From Anaerolineae bacterium (GTDB taxonomy: Bacteria > Chloroflexota > Anaerolineae > 4572-78 > J111), in contig JAJVIM010000033.1 in the NCBI GenBank assembly GCA_022071955.1, positions 1 to 64,000 on the forward strand: 64,000 nucleotides of DNA, written 5' to 3'. Made by a program: the position numbers and the translations under genes. Numbering within the stretch: the first letter of the stretch is position 1; the number at the start of each line of letters is the position of its first letter. Below the pieces are notes generated by a model. The model was not told where the DNA came from, did not search any database, and saw only the letters and a list, made by a program, of their open reading frames with translations. This document shows, piece by piece, positions 8,827 to 17,114 of the stretch.

Positions 8827-11800
8827 TTAGGGTGTAATTGATAACCGCGCCAGTTCGATGGCGTTGTCTGGTTGGGGCGCACCGTTGAGGCTGGCCGGCA
8901 GGCGCTCGCCCGTGGCCGGGTTGTACATGCCCACCAGCAGCCGGTACTCGCCCGGCGGCGCGCCCTCGCGCAAAGCCAGCGTGTAGCGGTCGATGACGAT
9001 ATCGTTGGCTTCCCAGGCCAGCGTGGGGTAGCGCCCGGCCTGCGGCGGGTTGTCCCACTGCGCCCACACCTGCCCGTCCGGGCCAATAAGCTGGGTGAAC
9101 ACAGTTAAATCCTGCCCCGGCGCGGCGGTGGATTGCCAATACAGCGCCAGCTCAACGGGTGAACCCGCTGTGAGTCGATTCACCTCGTAGCCGGTCAGCC
9201 GGATGGAGTCGCCCACGGTGGCACTAATGGCCACCGGCGGCGGTAAATTGTGCGCCGGGTCCAACAAGCGCACGGTCAGCGGGTACATATTTTGGTCCAG
9301 CTCAGACTCGCCGGCCAGCAGCGGCAGATTTTCGTAGCCGCCCGGCAGTGAGTCATCCTGCCGTACCAGCCCCAGTTCCAACCGATATAGCCCCGGCGGC
9401 GCGGCGGCATCAATTTGCAGCGGGTAGGTTTCGTCCACTACTTCACCGGGCGCCCACAGCACGTTAGGGTAGCGGTCGCCCAGCGTGGCAATGCGCTGGC
9501 CACCTACGGCAAAATCCTTGTCCACCAATTTCAGGGCGATAACCAGCGGGTCGGCCAGCCAGCGGCGGGCCTGCCAGCGCAGCGAAACCGGCAGCAGGCC
9601 GCCCGCCGTGGTCAGGCGCGGCGCATTGGCCGGGGTGCCGGTCAAATCGATGGTTTGGCCGCCGGCGGTTAATACCAGCGGGGCCAGCGTGCGGCTGAAA
9701 GTGAGCGTCGATGTGACCGGCGCGAAGTCGCGCCGGCGGGTTTGCACCTCAATTTCCGGCAGCGCGGGGTCGGTGGGGCGATAACGGCCGGCGGGCAGGG
9801 TGGGGTCAACGCTGAAATGGCTGGCAAAGGCAAACGGCGCGGGGCCGCCGGCGCAGGGCAGGACCAGCGGCGTTTGCGCGGCGGGTCGCCACGTTGCGCC
9901 GCTGTCGCCTACAAATTGCGGGGCCGGCGCAGAATTGGGCGAGGCGGGGTCAAGCTGCGTTAGCGATTGCCCCAGCGCCAGTTGCGCCGGGCCGGTTTGA
10001 CGTCGGCCGTCCAGCCACAACTCGGCGGGTTGCGGCACATCGGGTTGCGAGCCGGTGGGCGTAATGGCGATGCCCGGCGCAAAGGTGTGCGCCAGCGCCA
10101 GTGTTTGCGGCTGCGGCGCAGGCACGGTGGGATCGGTTTGCCACACGTTGAGCACCAGCAAATAGCGCTGTTCGGCCAGTTGGCGGCAGGCGGGGATGGG
10201 CAGGTGCACCGTATCGATGAGCGTATCGCCGGCTTCCCAGGCGCGGGCCGGGTAACGGCCGTTTTCAAACTGGCCGCGCCAGCAGGCCGCCGGCACGTGG
10301 TCAATGCCGGTGAGACACAATTCCAGCAGAAAATCGGCGGTTGCTTCGCGTTTGGCCTGCCAGTGCAGCGTTACCGGCAGCGCGTTGCCGGCGGCCACCG
10401 TGGCCGGCGCGTCAAAGCCGATCAGCGCCAGCCCCGGCGCAAATTCCAGGTTGAGGCGGCGCTTGGCGGGCAGCGGCGGCGGGCTGGTAGTGACCGGGTG
10501 GGTGTGGTAATGGCCGGCTACAAAGCGCGGCAGAATGGCAAATTGCGAATTGCTGACGGTAATTTCGGGCAGCAGGGTGATGAGGGCGGGCAAGCAAAAC
10601 AGAATGATGGGCAACAGACCCAAAACGTAGAACTTAATTCGTAATTCGTAATTTGTAATTCGTAATTCATAAATTCCTGTGGCGATCAGCACGGCAATCA
10701 CCGGCAGGGCGGGATACAGGTGCCGGCCCTGCCCGGTGTCGATGGTGGCGCTGAGAACGTAGCGCACCAGCACTACCACAATAAACAGCGCCAGATGCAG
10801 CCCCAGCAGCGAGTGAACGGCGGTGAGATTCGCGTAGCCTCGCCGGGCGTGAATCAAGACTTTTCGGGTTAACCCGGCCAGCGCCAGCAGCGAAAAGCCG
10901 CCAAACAGCCAGTAAATCCAGGCCGGAGCAAACACATTCATCCAGCCAAATTCAAACCAAAACGAGCGATACAGCAGCCCCAGCCACGCCGGCAGCGAAT
11001 AGGTGGCCGCCACCGGTCGCACCGATTGGCCGGCCAGGAGCCCCGCCAGCCCTTCGGTGATTTGCGGCTCGCCCAGCGAGGCGGCCAGCCCGGCAATCCA
11101 GCCGAGTTCGGCCACCCGGTTGAAGCGGAGGGCGATAAACGCAAACCACAGGCCGGCGGAAAGGAACAACGGGAGTAGGAAGTAGATAGTAAGGAATAGG
11201 GAGTTTTTGCGACTTTGCGACTTTGCGGCTTTGTGAGCCACAACCGCCAGCGTCAGCGCCACTTCCGGCAGCAAAATCAGCGAGAAGTATTTGACCACCA
11301 GCGCCAGCCCAAACAGCGCCCCAAACAGCGCCATCTGCCCGGGGGAGGGCGGGCCATCGCGCTGCAAAATAATAACCTGCACCAGCAGCAGCAGGGCGAC
11401 GAGGGCAAACACCAGGTTGTCATCATTGATGACGGCGCTGCTGAAAACAAATCGCGGCAGCAGCGCCACAAAACCCGCCGCACCCAGCGCCAGCCCCATC
11501 GAGCCGGGCCGCAGCCGCCGGGCCAGCGCGTACGTGGCGATAATTGTTACCCAGCCCATTGGCAGCGACAGCAGCCGCACCAGATGCCAGGCCAGCGGCT
11601 GGCCGCGCCACGGCCACTGCTCATCCAGCGTGTGCAGCACATGGTTAAAGCCCAGGCCGTCGGTGGGGATGTGGCGCTCCGGGCGGGCGTCAACCCGGCG
11701 GATGTCGGGTAACGAATCTTCGCCCACCACGGCAATGGGCCAGGCGGTGAGCCAGTAGTAAAGCGGAGCCAGTCCGCCTTTGAAGCCGGCCTCGCTGCGC

Positions 11801-12015
11801 TCGGCTTCGGTTAGCGGCGGGTGACCGGTGTGGGCTACAAAGCGCAAATACTGGTAGTGGTCGGTTTCGTCGTCGGCTTCGCCCAGCGGCAGCGCCACCG
11901 ATTGGTACAGGGCGAGCGCCGAAAATACAGCCAGAATAAGCCACAGGATTTTGGATTTTCTACCCTGGCGGGCATCTGCGAGATTTTGGATTTTGGCTTG
12001 GGCAGACTGGTTCAT
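8827..12015 (-). CDS. Giant GT-C-like membrane protein (DUF2142-like) with three C-terminal beta modules
   Basis: 1062 aa. After a short cytoplasmic N-terminus the first helix leads to GEADDETDHYQYLRFVAHTGHPPL, the acidic DE/D plus Y pattern of DUF2142-like predicted glycosyltransferases that use lipid-linked sugars. About ten membrane helices follow, to around residue 490. The remainder is extracytoplasmic and holds three copies of a beta module (LxWQ... P.. W..GE..D... PPGxYxLxxGLY). Two repeat tracts are embedded in frame in the membrane part. The ATG overlaps the upstream stop by 4 bp (ATGA). The likely role is cell-envelope glycan assembly; substrate unknown. Confidence 0.72.
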   Translation of the reverse strand: MNQSAQAKIQNLADARQGRKSKILWLILAVFSALALYQSVALPLGEADDETDHYQYLRFVAHTGHPPLTEAERSEAGFKGGLAPLYYWLTAWPIAVVGEDSLPDIRRVDARPERHIPTDGLGFNHVLHTLDEQWPWRGQPLAWHLVRLLSLPMGWVTIIATYALARRLRPGSMGLALGAAGFVALLPRFVFSSAVINDDNLVFALVALLLLVQVIILQRDGPPSPGQMALFGALFGLALVVKYFSLILLPEVALTLAVVAHKAAKSQSRKNSLFLTIYFLLPLFLSAGLWFAFIALRFNRVAELGWIAGLAASLGEPQITEGLAGLLAGQSVRPVAATYSLPAWLGLLYRSFWFEFGWMNVFAPAWIYWLFGGFSLLALAGLTRKVLIHARRGYANLTAVHSLLGLHLALFIVVVLVRYVLSATIDTGQGRHLYPALPVIAVLIATGIYELRITNYELRIKFYVLGLLPIILFCLPALITLLPEITVSNSQFAILPRFVAGHYHTHPVTTSPPPLPAKRRLNLEFAPGLALIGFDAPATVAAGNALPVTLHWQAKREATADFLLELCLTGIDHVPAACWRGQFENGRYPARAWEAGDTLIDTVHLPIPACRQLAEQRYLLVLNVWQTDPTVPAPQPQTLALAHTFAPGIAITPTGSQPDVPQPAELWLDGRRQTGPAQLALGQSLTQLDPASPNSAPAPQFVGDSGATWRPAAQTPLVLPCAGGPAPFAFASHFSVDPTLPAGRYRPTDPALPEIEVQTRRRDFAPVTSTLTFSRTLAPLVLTAGGQTIDLTGTPANAPRLTTAGGLLPVSLRWQARRWLADPLVIALKLVDKDFAVGGQRIATLGDRYPNVLWAPGEVVDETYPLQIDAAAPPGLYRLELGLVRQDDSLPGGYENLPLLAGESELDQNMYPLTVRLLDPAHNLPPPVAISATVGDSIRLTGYEVNRLTAGSPVELALYWQSTAAPGQDLTVFTQLIGPDGQVWAQWDNPPQAGRYPTLAWEANDIVIDRYTLALREGAPPGEYRLLVGMYNPATGERLPASLNGAPQPDNAIELARLSITP
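10635..10676. repeat. In-frame heptanucleotide array (TAATTCG units)
   Basis: Six consecutive 7-nt units based on TAATTCG lie inside the 1062-aa membrane protein. Read on the coding strand they give the peptide repeat YELRITNYELRI between two membrane helices. Confidence 0.85.
11171..11232. repeat. In-frame mixed repeat tract (7-nt then 8-nt units)
   Basis: Five GGRAGTA-like 7-nt units (11171-11205) are followed by three 8-nt units GCGACTTT (11209-11232). They encode the hydrophilic loop KAAKSQSRKN and part of the next helix of the 1062-aa membrane protein. Confidence 0.65.
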
Positions 12016-14378
12016 GGGGCTACCCGCAGCGTGCCCAAATTGACGGCGTAATCCGGCAGCGGGCCGGCGGGGCCAAAGGCGGGCAGGCGCTCGCCGGTGG
12101 CCGGGTTGTACAGCCCGGCCAGCAGTTGGTACCGGCCCGGCGGCAACGGCGACAGATCGAGCGGGTGGGCATCGATGATGATTTCACCGGGCGCCCACAG
12201 CGAGGTGGGGTAATCGCCCTGCACCGGCGGGCCGTCAAAGCCGGTGACGTACTGGTTGGTATCGGCAGCCCAAACCTGCAAAAAGACAGTGGTGTCGGTT
12301 TCAAACGTACCGGTTGCCTGCCAACTGAGCGTGACCGCCGATTGATCGGGCGCAATTTCCCAGCCGGTCAGCGTGGCTTTATCAAAAAAATTGACCGGTT
12401 CATCACCGGACAATGGCGCCGGCCACTGCCACGGCACCAGTTTGACCGCGCCGATAATTGGTTCGACCGGCTGGCCAGCAGCGTTGACCGCCGGTTTGCC
12501 GGGGCGGCCCGGCTCGTTGATGTCGTATAGGCCGGCGGCGATGAGCAACCGGGCCGGCGCGTGGTCAAATTCGGCCTGGGGCTGGATGGGCACTTCGTAG
12601 TGATCGGCCACAATCTCGCCGGGGCGCAGCAGGGTGGTGGGCCACTTGCCGCCGCCGGGGTAGGAATCAAGCTGGCCGATAACCTGTCGCTGCCGGCCCA
12701 GCAGATGGATGAACACGCTGTAGTCGAGCCGGGGCGGGCGCAGCACCTGCCAGTAGAGGCTGATGGGCACATGCTCGGCCGGGTGGACGGTCTCGACCTG
12801 TAATTTGTAACCGATCAGCCGGATAGTGTCATCGTACACAAAATTGACCGGGCGCAGGTCGGCGGGCAGGTCGGCTTCGGTGAGCAGCGGCGGGCGGGCG
12901 TAAGCCGGGGCGATGGTGCGCAGCGGGGTGACGGCGGCAAAGGCAAACAGCACCAGCCCGATGGCCGCGGCCACAAAGCGGCGGGCGCGGGCGGGCAGCC
13001 ACCAAATTAACCCCAGCAGCCCCAGCGCCGAAATGGCGGCGATGGCCGGGTACATCAGCCGCCCCTGCCCGGCGGGTTGGGTGATGTTCCAGCCGATGAA
13101 GCCGGCCAGCATCATCAAACACCAGCCGAGGAGAACGGCAAAGGGCAGGGCGGAGACGGTGAGAGGCGACGAAGGACGAAGGACAGAGGACGAAGGACGG
13201 AGGACGAAGGATGAATCGTAAATCGTAAATCGTAAATCGTAAATCGTAAAGGCGATGAGGCCGATGAGCGCCGCCAGCGAGACCCAATCGAGGAGAGGGT
13301 AAATCCAGGGGTCGGCCAGAATGTTGACCCCGCCAAAGAGCGCCCAGTAGGCAATGCGAAAACCTTCAAACTCGGCGCGGAGGGTAGCCAGCGAGGGGAC
13401 TTGCTGCCGCTGGCCGGCGGTTTCGCGCATCACTTGCAGGGCAAAAATATCGCCGTGGTAGAGCAGGGCGTTGCGCAGGTAAAACCAGCCGGCGGTGAGC
13501 AGAAAGAGGGCGGTAAGGGTGGCGCTCCAACCGAGAAAGCGTCGCCAAAATGTGGGTGATTTGTAAGAGGTGTTGCGTGTTGCGTGTTGCGTGTTGCTGG
13601 TTTTGGCGGCCAGCCAGGCCAGTCGGGCCACGGCCAGCGGCAGCAGGCCAAAGGCGTACAGTTTGCTCAGCGCGCCCAGCCCAATCAGCAACCCCAGCAG
13701 CGCCGCATACCCGGCGGGCCGGTTGATTTCTTTATTCTGGCGCACCAGCAGCAGCAGGGTGAGCGTGCAAAACATAATCACGGCGTTGTCGTTGTTAACC
13801 GAGGCTGAAATAAAAATGAACATCGGGTTAAAGGCAGTGATGCTCATGGCCCCGGCGGCCAACCAGCGATTGCCGCAAAACAACCGCAGGGCGATGGCGT
13901 AGGCAGCGGCCACGGTTACGGCAGCCATCGCGATAGAGAGAAAGCGGCTGAGATGCACCGCCAGCACAGCCCCGCGCCACGGCCAGCCGTCGCCGGGCGG
14001 GTGGATGACAATGTTTTTGTTGTCCGGACGCAGCGGGTCGCCGATGGTGGTGTGGGGGTTGTACCAGTAAACATCGGCCCAGGTGCCGGTGTTTATCCAG
14101 CCGGTGAGCGCCGCGGCCAGCGCGTAGTAGAGTGGCGGCTGGTTGCCCTCGTGGCTCCAGTGGATTTGGGCCTCACCGGGCTGCTGGATGGGTAACTGAC
14201 CGGTATCGGCGATGTATTTGACCACCGCGTAATGGCGCGATTCGTCGCCGGCTTCAAATGGCGGGGTAACCAGGCTGTAAATGACGGCCAGAGCGATGAA
14301 CGCCAGCAGCACCGCGATAGCGAGCGGGTGGGTGGCGAGTTTTTGGTTGGCGGCTGGCGAATGGCGAATGTTGGTCAC
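12012..14378 (-). CDS. GT-C-like membrane protein (DUF2142-like) with two C-terminal beta modules
   Basis: 788 aa. It begins with GTG overlapping the stop of the upstream gene (GTGA). The first periplasmic loop has PPFEAGDESRHYAVVKYIADTGQLP followed by HEGNQPPLYYAL, the acidic/Pro-rich loop typical of DUF2142-like predicted glycosyltransferases. About ten helices span to residue 480, then two beta modules end in YQLLAGLYNPATGERLPAFG, almost identical to the end of the neighbouring 1062-aa protein. Such near-identity points to local duplication. It contains two heptanucleotide arrays in frame. The role in envelope polysaccharide or lipid glycosylation is inferred. Confidence 0.72.
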   Translation of the reverse strand: MTNIRHSPAANQKLATHPLAIAVLLAFIALAVIYSLVTPPFEAGDESRHYAVVKYIADTGQLPIQQPGEAQIHWSHEGNQPPLYYALAAALTGWINTGTWADVYWYNPHTTIGDPLRPDNKNIVIHPPGDGWPWRGAVLAVHLSRFLSIAMAAVTVAAAYAIALRLFCGNRWLAAGAMSITAFNPMFIFISASVNNDNAVIMFCTLTLLLLVRQNKEINRPAGYAALLGLLIGLGALSKLYAFGLLPLAVARLAWLAAKTSNTQHATRNTSYKSPTFWRRFLGWSATLTALFLLTAGWFYLRNALLYHGDIFALQVMRETAGQRQQVPSLATLRAEFEGFRIAYWALFGGVNILADPWIYPLLDWVSLAALIGLIAFTIYDLRFTIYDSSFVLRPSSSVLRPSSPLTVSALPFAVLLGWCLMMLAGFIGWNITQPAGQGRLMYPAIAAISALGLLGLIWWLPARARRFVAAAIGLVLFAFAAVTPLRTIAPAYARPPLLTEADLPADLRPVNFVYDDTIRLIGYKLQVETVHPAEHVPISLYWQVLRPPRLDYSVFIHLLGRQRQVIGQLDSYPGGGKWPTTLLRPGEIVADHYEVPIQPQAEFDHAPARLLIAAGLYDINEPGRPGKPAVNAAGQPVEPIIGAVKLVPWQWPAPLSGDEPVNFFDKATLTGWEIAPDQSAVTLSWQATGTFETDTTVFLQVWAADTNQYVTGFDGPPVQGDYPTSLWAPGEIIIDAHPLDLSPLPPGRYQLLAGLYNPATGERLPAFGPAGPLPDYAVNLGTLRVAP
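13171..13247. repeat. In-frame heptanucleotide array, 11 units, two unit types
   Basis: Six GRAGGAC-type units (13171-13212) run without a phase break into five RAATCGT units (13213-13247), 77 bp in all. On the coding strand of the 788-aa membrane protein they read FTIYDLRFTIYD, then SSFVLRPSSSVLRPSS. Confidence 0.9.
13571..13597. repeat. In-frame heptanucleotide array (TGTTGCG units)
   Basis: About four TGTTGCG units encode NTQHATRNT in a hydrophilic loop of the 788-aa membrane protein. Confidence 0.8.
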
Positions 14379-16417
14379 TGCCTACTCCCGGTGGTAAACG
14401 GCCCAACGATAACGCCCGGCTCGGTTGCGCCCGCTGGCGTTAAATTATACCACTGGCCCGGCCCTTCGGTGCGGTAGGGCAAAATTTGCAGCGAGACCGG
14501 CCCGCTGCCGGCCGGCAGCGGCAGCTCGTAAAAATCGGCCACCACTTCGCCGGCAGACCACAACGCGGTGGGATAGCTGCTCAACACCGGATGCTGAGCA
14601 TCTTTTTTGTAAAATTCCCGACCGGCGGCGTCCAGCAGCCGCAGCGACAGGGCGTAATCCCACGCAAGTTTTTGGGGTGCGCGCCAAAACAGCGTCACCT
14701 GCAAAATAGCGCCGTCGCCGGGCTGGCGCGGCCAAACTTGCGCCCGGTAGCCGAGCAGTTCCAGCTCGTTTTCAAAATTGACGCCCATCGGCGTGATGTT
14801 TGGCGGCGCGGATGTTTGCGGCCGGTCGCCAAGATAAATAAGCGGGCCGGCCATGCTCAAATTGGGCGTGCCAATGAGGTCGGTGGTTTTTCGGGCAAAA
14901 TAAACGGGCTGACCGGCGGCGCGGGCGGCGGCCACTTGCTCGGGCCAGCGGTCGAGCGGCAGGCGGGCGGTCACATCCCGGCGTTGGCCGTTGATCAACT
15001 GGTAGTACCAGAACGGCGTGATTTGCTCCCAATCGCCCAAAATCAGGCTGTTGGGCCGGACATCCGGCAGGCTGGCCTCGACCAGCCGCTGGGCCTGCAT
15101 GCCGCGCAAAAGCTGCCGCCAGTCATCGAGGGGCGCGGCGGCAGCGTCCCGCTGAATAATCCAGTTGGGCCAGGCCAGCGAGTAAGCCAGCAGAGCCAGC
15201 AAGGCGATGGTAATGATGAATTGCGAAATGCGAATAGCGAAAGGTGAATGGCGGGTGGCGGGTGGCGAGTGGCGAGTGAAGCGTGAGGAATCAGGCAGTG
15301 AATTCGTAATTCGTAATTCGTAATTCGTAATTCGTACATCCAAAATGCCGTTAACGCCGTAGCCCAGCCACAGGGCGAAAACGAAATAAGCCGGCATCAG
15401 GTAAAAGGTGGGCGCTTCGTTGAGGTTAACCACCTCAAAATCCAGAGTGAAAAGCAGCAGCAAAATCACCAGCGCCGCTTGTGCCAAAAAATGGGCCGTT
15501 TGCCGCCGGGCGAGCAGCGCCGCACCAACAAGCGCCAGCCCAACCCCCGGCCAGCTCAATTGGGCCAGCACATCGAGCCAGATAAAGTGCAGCCGCGCCG
15601 GCAAATAGGCCGGATCGATGGAGAAAAACAGGCCGGTTGAATCGCCGGAGCCGACCAGAAACCAGAAACTTTGCAGGTCGGTGATTTTTTCGTGGGAGTA
15701 GGGCGGGTTGTTGACCCCGCGAAAATAGATAAAGGCGTACAGCAGCAGCGGCGCGACGGCCAGCAGCGCCAGCCGGCCAATTTCGGCGGGGCGGCGCAAA
15801 ATGGTGCGATCGTACCACAGCACCAGCCCGGCCAGCGACGACAGGTAAAAAATAGTGGTGCGGTGGTGGGCCAGACTCAGGCCGATGACCAGCGCCAGCC
15901 AGCGCAGCGTGCGCGTGGCCGCTTCGGTTTGCCTCTGCCGGCGCTGGTCAACCCAGATGACCGCCAGCAGCGTCAGTAGCGCAAAAAAGAAAATGTTAAA
16001 CGAACGCACGCCGGCGATGGTGCTCCACTGCCACAGCATCAGCCCGCAGGCGAGCGCCAGCCCGCCAACCACCGCGCCCGGCCACCTGGCTCCCTGTGGC
16101 GACGCCAGGCGATAGATGGCCAGCGCCGTGGTGGCCGCGGCCAGCGCCCCGCCCAGCGCCGAAAACAAATTCATCCGCCAAGCCATTGAGCCGACCGGCA
16201 GCAGCAGGGTCCACAACTTGCCGGTGAGCACGTACAGCGGGTAGCCGGTGGTGTGCGGAATGCCCAGTAGCGGCACAGCCAGTTGGTGCTCGCCGGCGTC
16301 GCCGCCAACCACGCCGGGGGCCAGGGTTAGTCCGTACAAACTCAGCACGGCGGCAAAGATTAGCCCAAACAGGATGACTGCCGGTGAACGGGGCGCGTTT
16401 TGTGAACGATGACTCAT
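14375..16417 (-). CDS. DUF2723-type membrane protein (predicted O-mannosyltransferase-like)
   Basis: 680 aa, first gene of a three-gene minus-strand operon. The first loop reads LAPGVVGGDAGEHQLAVPLLG followed by IPHTTGYPLYVLTGKL, the DAGE...HPPGYPLY pattern of DUF2723, a GT-C family distantly like protein O-mannosyltransferases. About ten helices are followed by an extracytoplasmic region with one beta module (VTLFWRAP... YPTALWSAGEVVADFYELPLP). A 119-bp heptanucleotide array is embedded around residues 360-400. The ATG at 16417 is the first good start. Sugar and acceptor are unknown. Confidence 0.78.
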   Translation of the reverse strand: MSHRSQNAPRSPAVILFGLIFAAVLSLYGLTLAPGVVGGDAGEHQLAVPLLGIPHTTGYPLYVLTGKLWTLLLPVGSMAWRMNLFSALGGALAAATTALAIYRLASPQGARWPGAVVGGLALACGLMLWQWSTIAGVRSFNIFFFALLTLLAVIWVDQRRQRQTEAATRTLRWLALVIGLSLAHHRTTIFYLSSLAGLVLWYDRTILRRPAEIGRLALLAVAPLLLYAFIYFRGVNNPPYSHEKITDLQSFWFLVGSGDSTGLFFSIDPAYLPARLHFIWLDVLAQLSWPGVGLALVGAALLARRQTAHFLAQAALVILLLLFTLDFEVVNLNEAPTFYLMPAYFVFALWLGYGVNGILDVRITNYELRITNSLPDSSRFTRHSPPATRHSPFAIRISQFIITIALLALLAYSLAWPNWIIQRDAAAAPLDDWRQLLRGMQAQRLVEASLPDVRPNSLILGDWEQITPFWYYQLINGQRRDVTARLPLDRWPEQVAAARAAGQPVYFARKTTDLIGTPNLSMAGPLIYLGDRPQTSAPPNITPMGVNFENELELLGYRAQVWPRQPGDGAILQVTLFWRAPQKLAWDYALSLRLLDAAGREFYKKDAQHPVLSSYPTALWSAGEVVADFYELPLPAGSGPVSLQILPYRTEGPGQWYNLTPAGATEPGVIVGPFTTGSRQ
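15218..15336. repeat. In-frame heptanucleotide array, 17 units
   Basis: Seventeen consecutive 7-nt units (GAATTGC, GAAATGC, GAATAGC, GAAAGGT, GAATGGC, GGGTGGC x2, GAGTGGC, GAGTGAA, GCGTGAG, GAATCAG, GCAGTGA, ATTCGTA x5) lie without a phase break inside the DUF2723 gene. The peptide shows the matching 7-residue periodicity: RITNYEL, then RHSPPAT, RHSPFAI. Confidence 0.92.
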
Positions 16418-16466
16418 AACGGCGGATTTTAAAGGAAAGGCGCGGAATTGGCGAATTTAAACCCGT

Positions 16467-16495
16467 TTCGCATTCTGGCGAAAATTTGCTACAAT
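16467..16495 (+). promoter_or_regulatory. Possible promoter for the HD hydrolase gene
   Basis: TTCGCA, 17 nt, then TACAAT preceded by TG one base earlier (extended -10). It is the only recognisable promoter upstream of the gene at 16674, but a 65-bp inverted repeat lies in between. Confidence 0.45.
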
Positions 16496-16540
16496 TTGAG
16501 TCAACCTGGAGTGCATTTCGGTTTGAAGGCGAATTTTTAG

Positions 16541-16605
16541 TTAACCGCAGAGGACGCAGAGTTCGCCGAGAAAAACAGGAAAATCTTGGCGTTCTTTGCG
16601 GTTAA
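16541..16605. repeat. Dispersed GCAGAG-type inverted repeat, copy 3
   Basis: Left arm TTAACCGCAGAGGACGCAG; the right arm read on the other strand is TTAACCGCAAAGAACGCCAAG. Same family as the copies at 7698 and 8721. It would form a hairpin in the leader of the HD hydrolase gene. Confidence 0.75.
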
Positions 16606-16673
16606 TTTGCGGTTCATTGACAAATTTGCTCAAGACTAAAATGTACCCGTCAACTTGAGCCGTTGGGGGAATT

Positions 16674-17114
16674 ATGACATCACTTGAACACGCGATTATG
16701 CTGGCCGTGCAAATTCATCACACCCAAAAAGACCGGGGCGGGCAGCCGTACATTCTGCATCCCCTGCGGGTGATGCTGCGCTTTGAAAATGAACTGGAAC
16801 GAATTGTGGGCGTGCTGCACGATGTGGTTGAAGATAGCGACCTGACTCTGGAAGATATGCGCGATATGGGTTACAGCGACGAAATTGTGGCTGCCCTCGA
16901 CGGGGTAACGCGGCGAGATGGTGAAAGCTACGAAGAGTTTGTCGAGCGCAGCCGGCTAAACCCCATTTCGCGGCGGGTAAAACTGGCTGATCTGGAAGAC
17001 AATATGGACTTTCGGCGGTTAAAGGGCGAGCTGACCGGCAAAGACATTCAGCGGTTGATCCGCTATCGCCGGGCCTGGGACCGGCTGCACGAAGAGCCGG
17101 ACGCTACTCTTTGA
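16674..17114 (+). CDS. RelA/SpoT-type HD hydrolase (MESH1-like small alarmone hydrolase)
   Basis: 146 aa. The metal-binding HD-domain pattern is complete: HHTQKDRGGQPYILHPLRV, then VLHDVVEDSDLT (HD...ED), and RVKLADLEDN near the C-terminus. This is the arrangement of the (p)ppGpp hydrolase domain of SpoT and of stand-alone small alarmone hydrolases. No synthetase, TGS or ACT domain is attached. It may clear (p)ppGpp or a related pyrophosphorylated nucleotide. The start has GGGGGAA upstream. The last 11 bp overlap the end of the convergent histidine kinase. Confidence 0.82.
   Translation: MTSLEHAIMLAVQIHHTQKDRGGQPYILHPLRVMLRFENELERIVGVLHDVVEDSDLTLEDMRDMGYSDEIVAALDGVTRRDGESYEEFVERSRLNPISRRVKLADLEDNMDFRRLKGELTGKDIQRLIRYRRAWDRLHEEPDATL

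Noticed and set aside
13171-15336. CRISPR array
   Set aside because: The repeats are 7 nt, tandem and without spacers, lie inside coding frames, and no cas gene is present.
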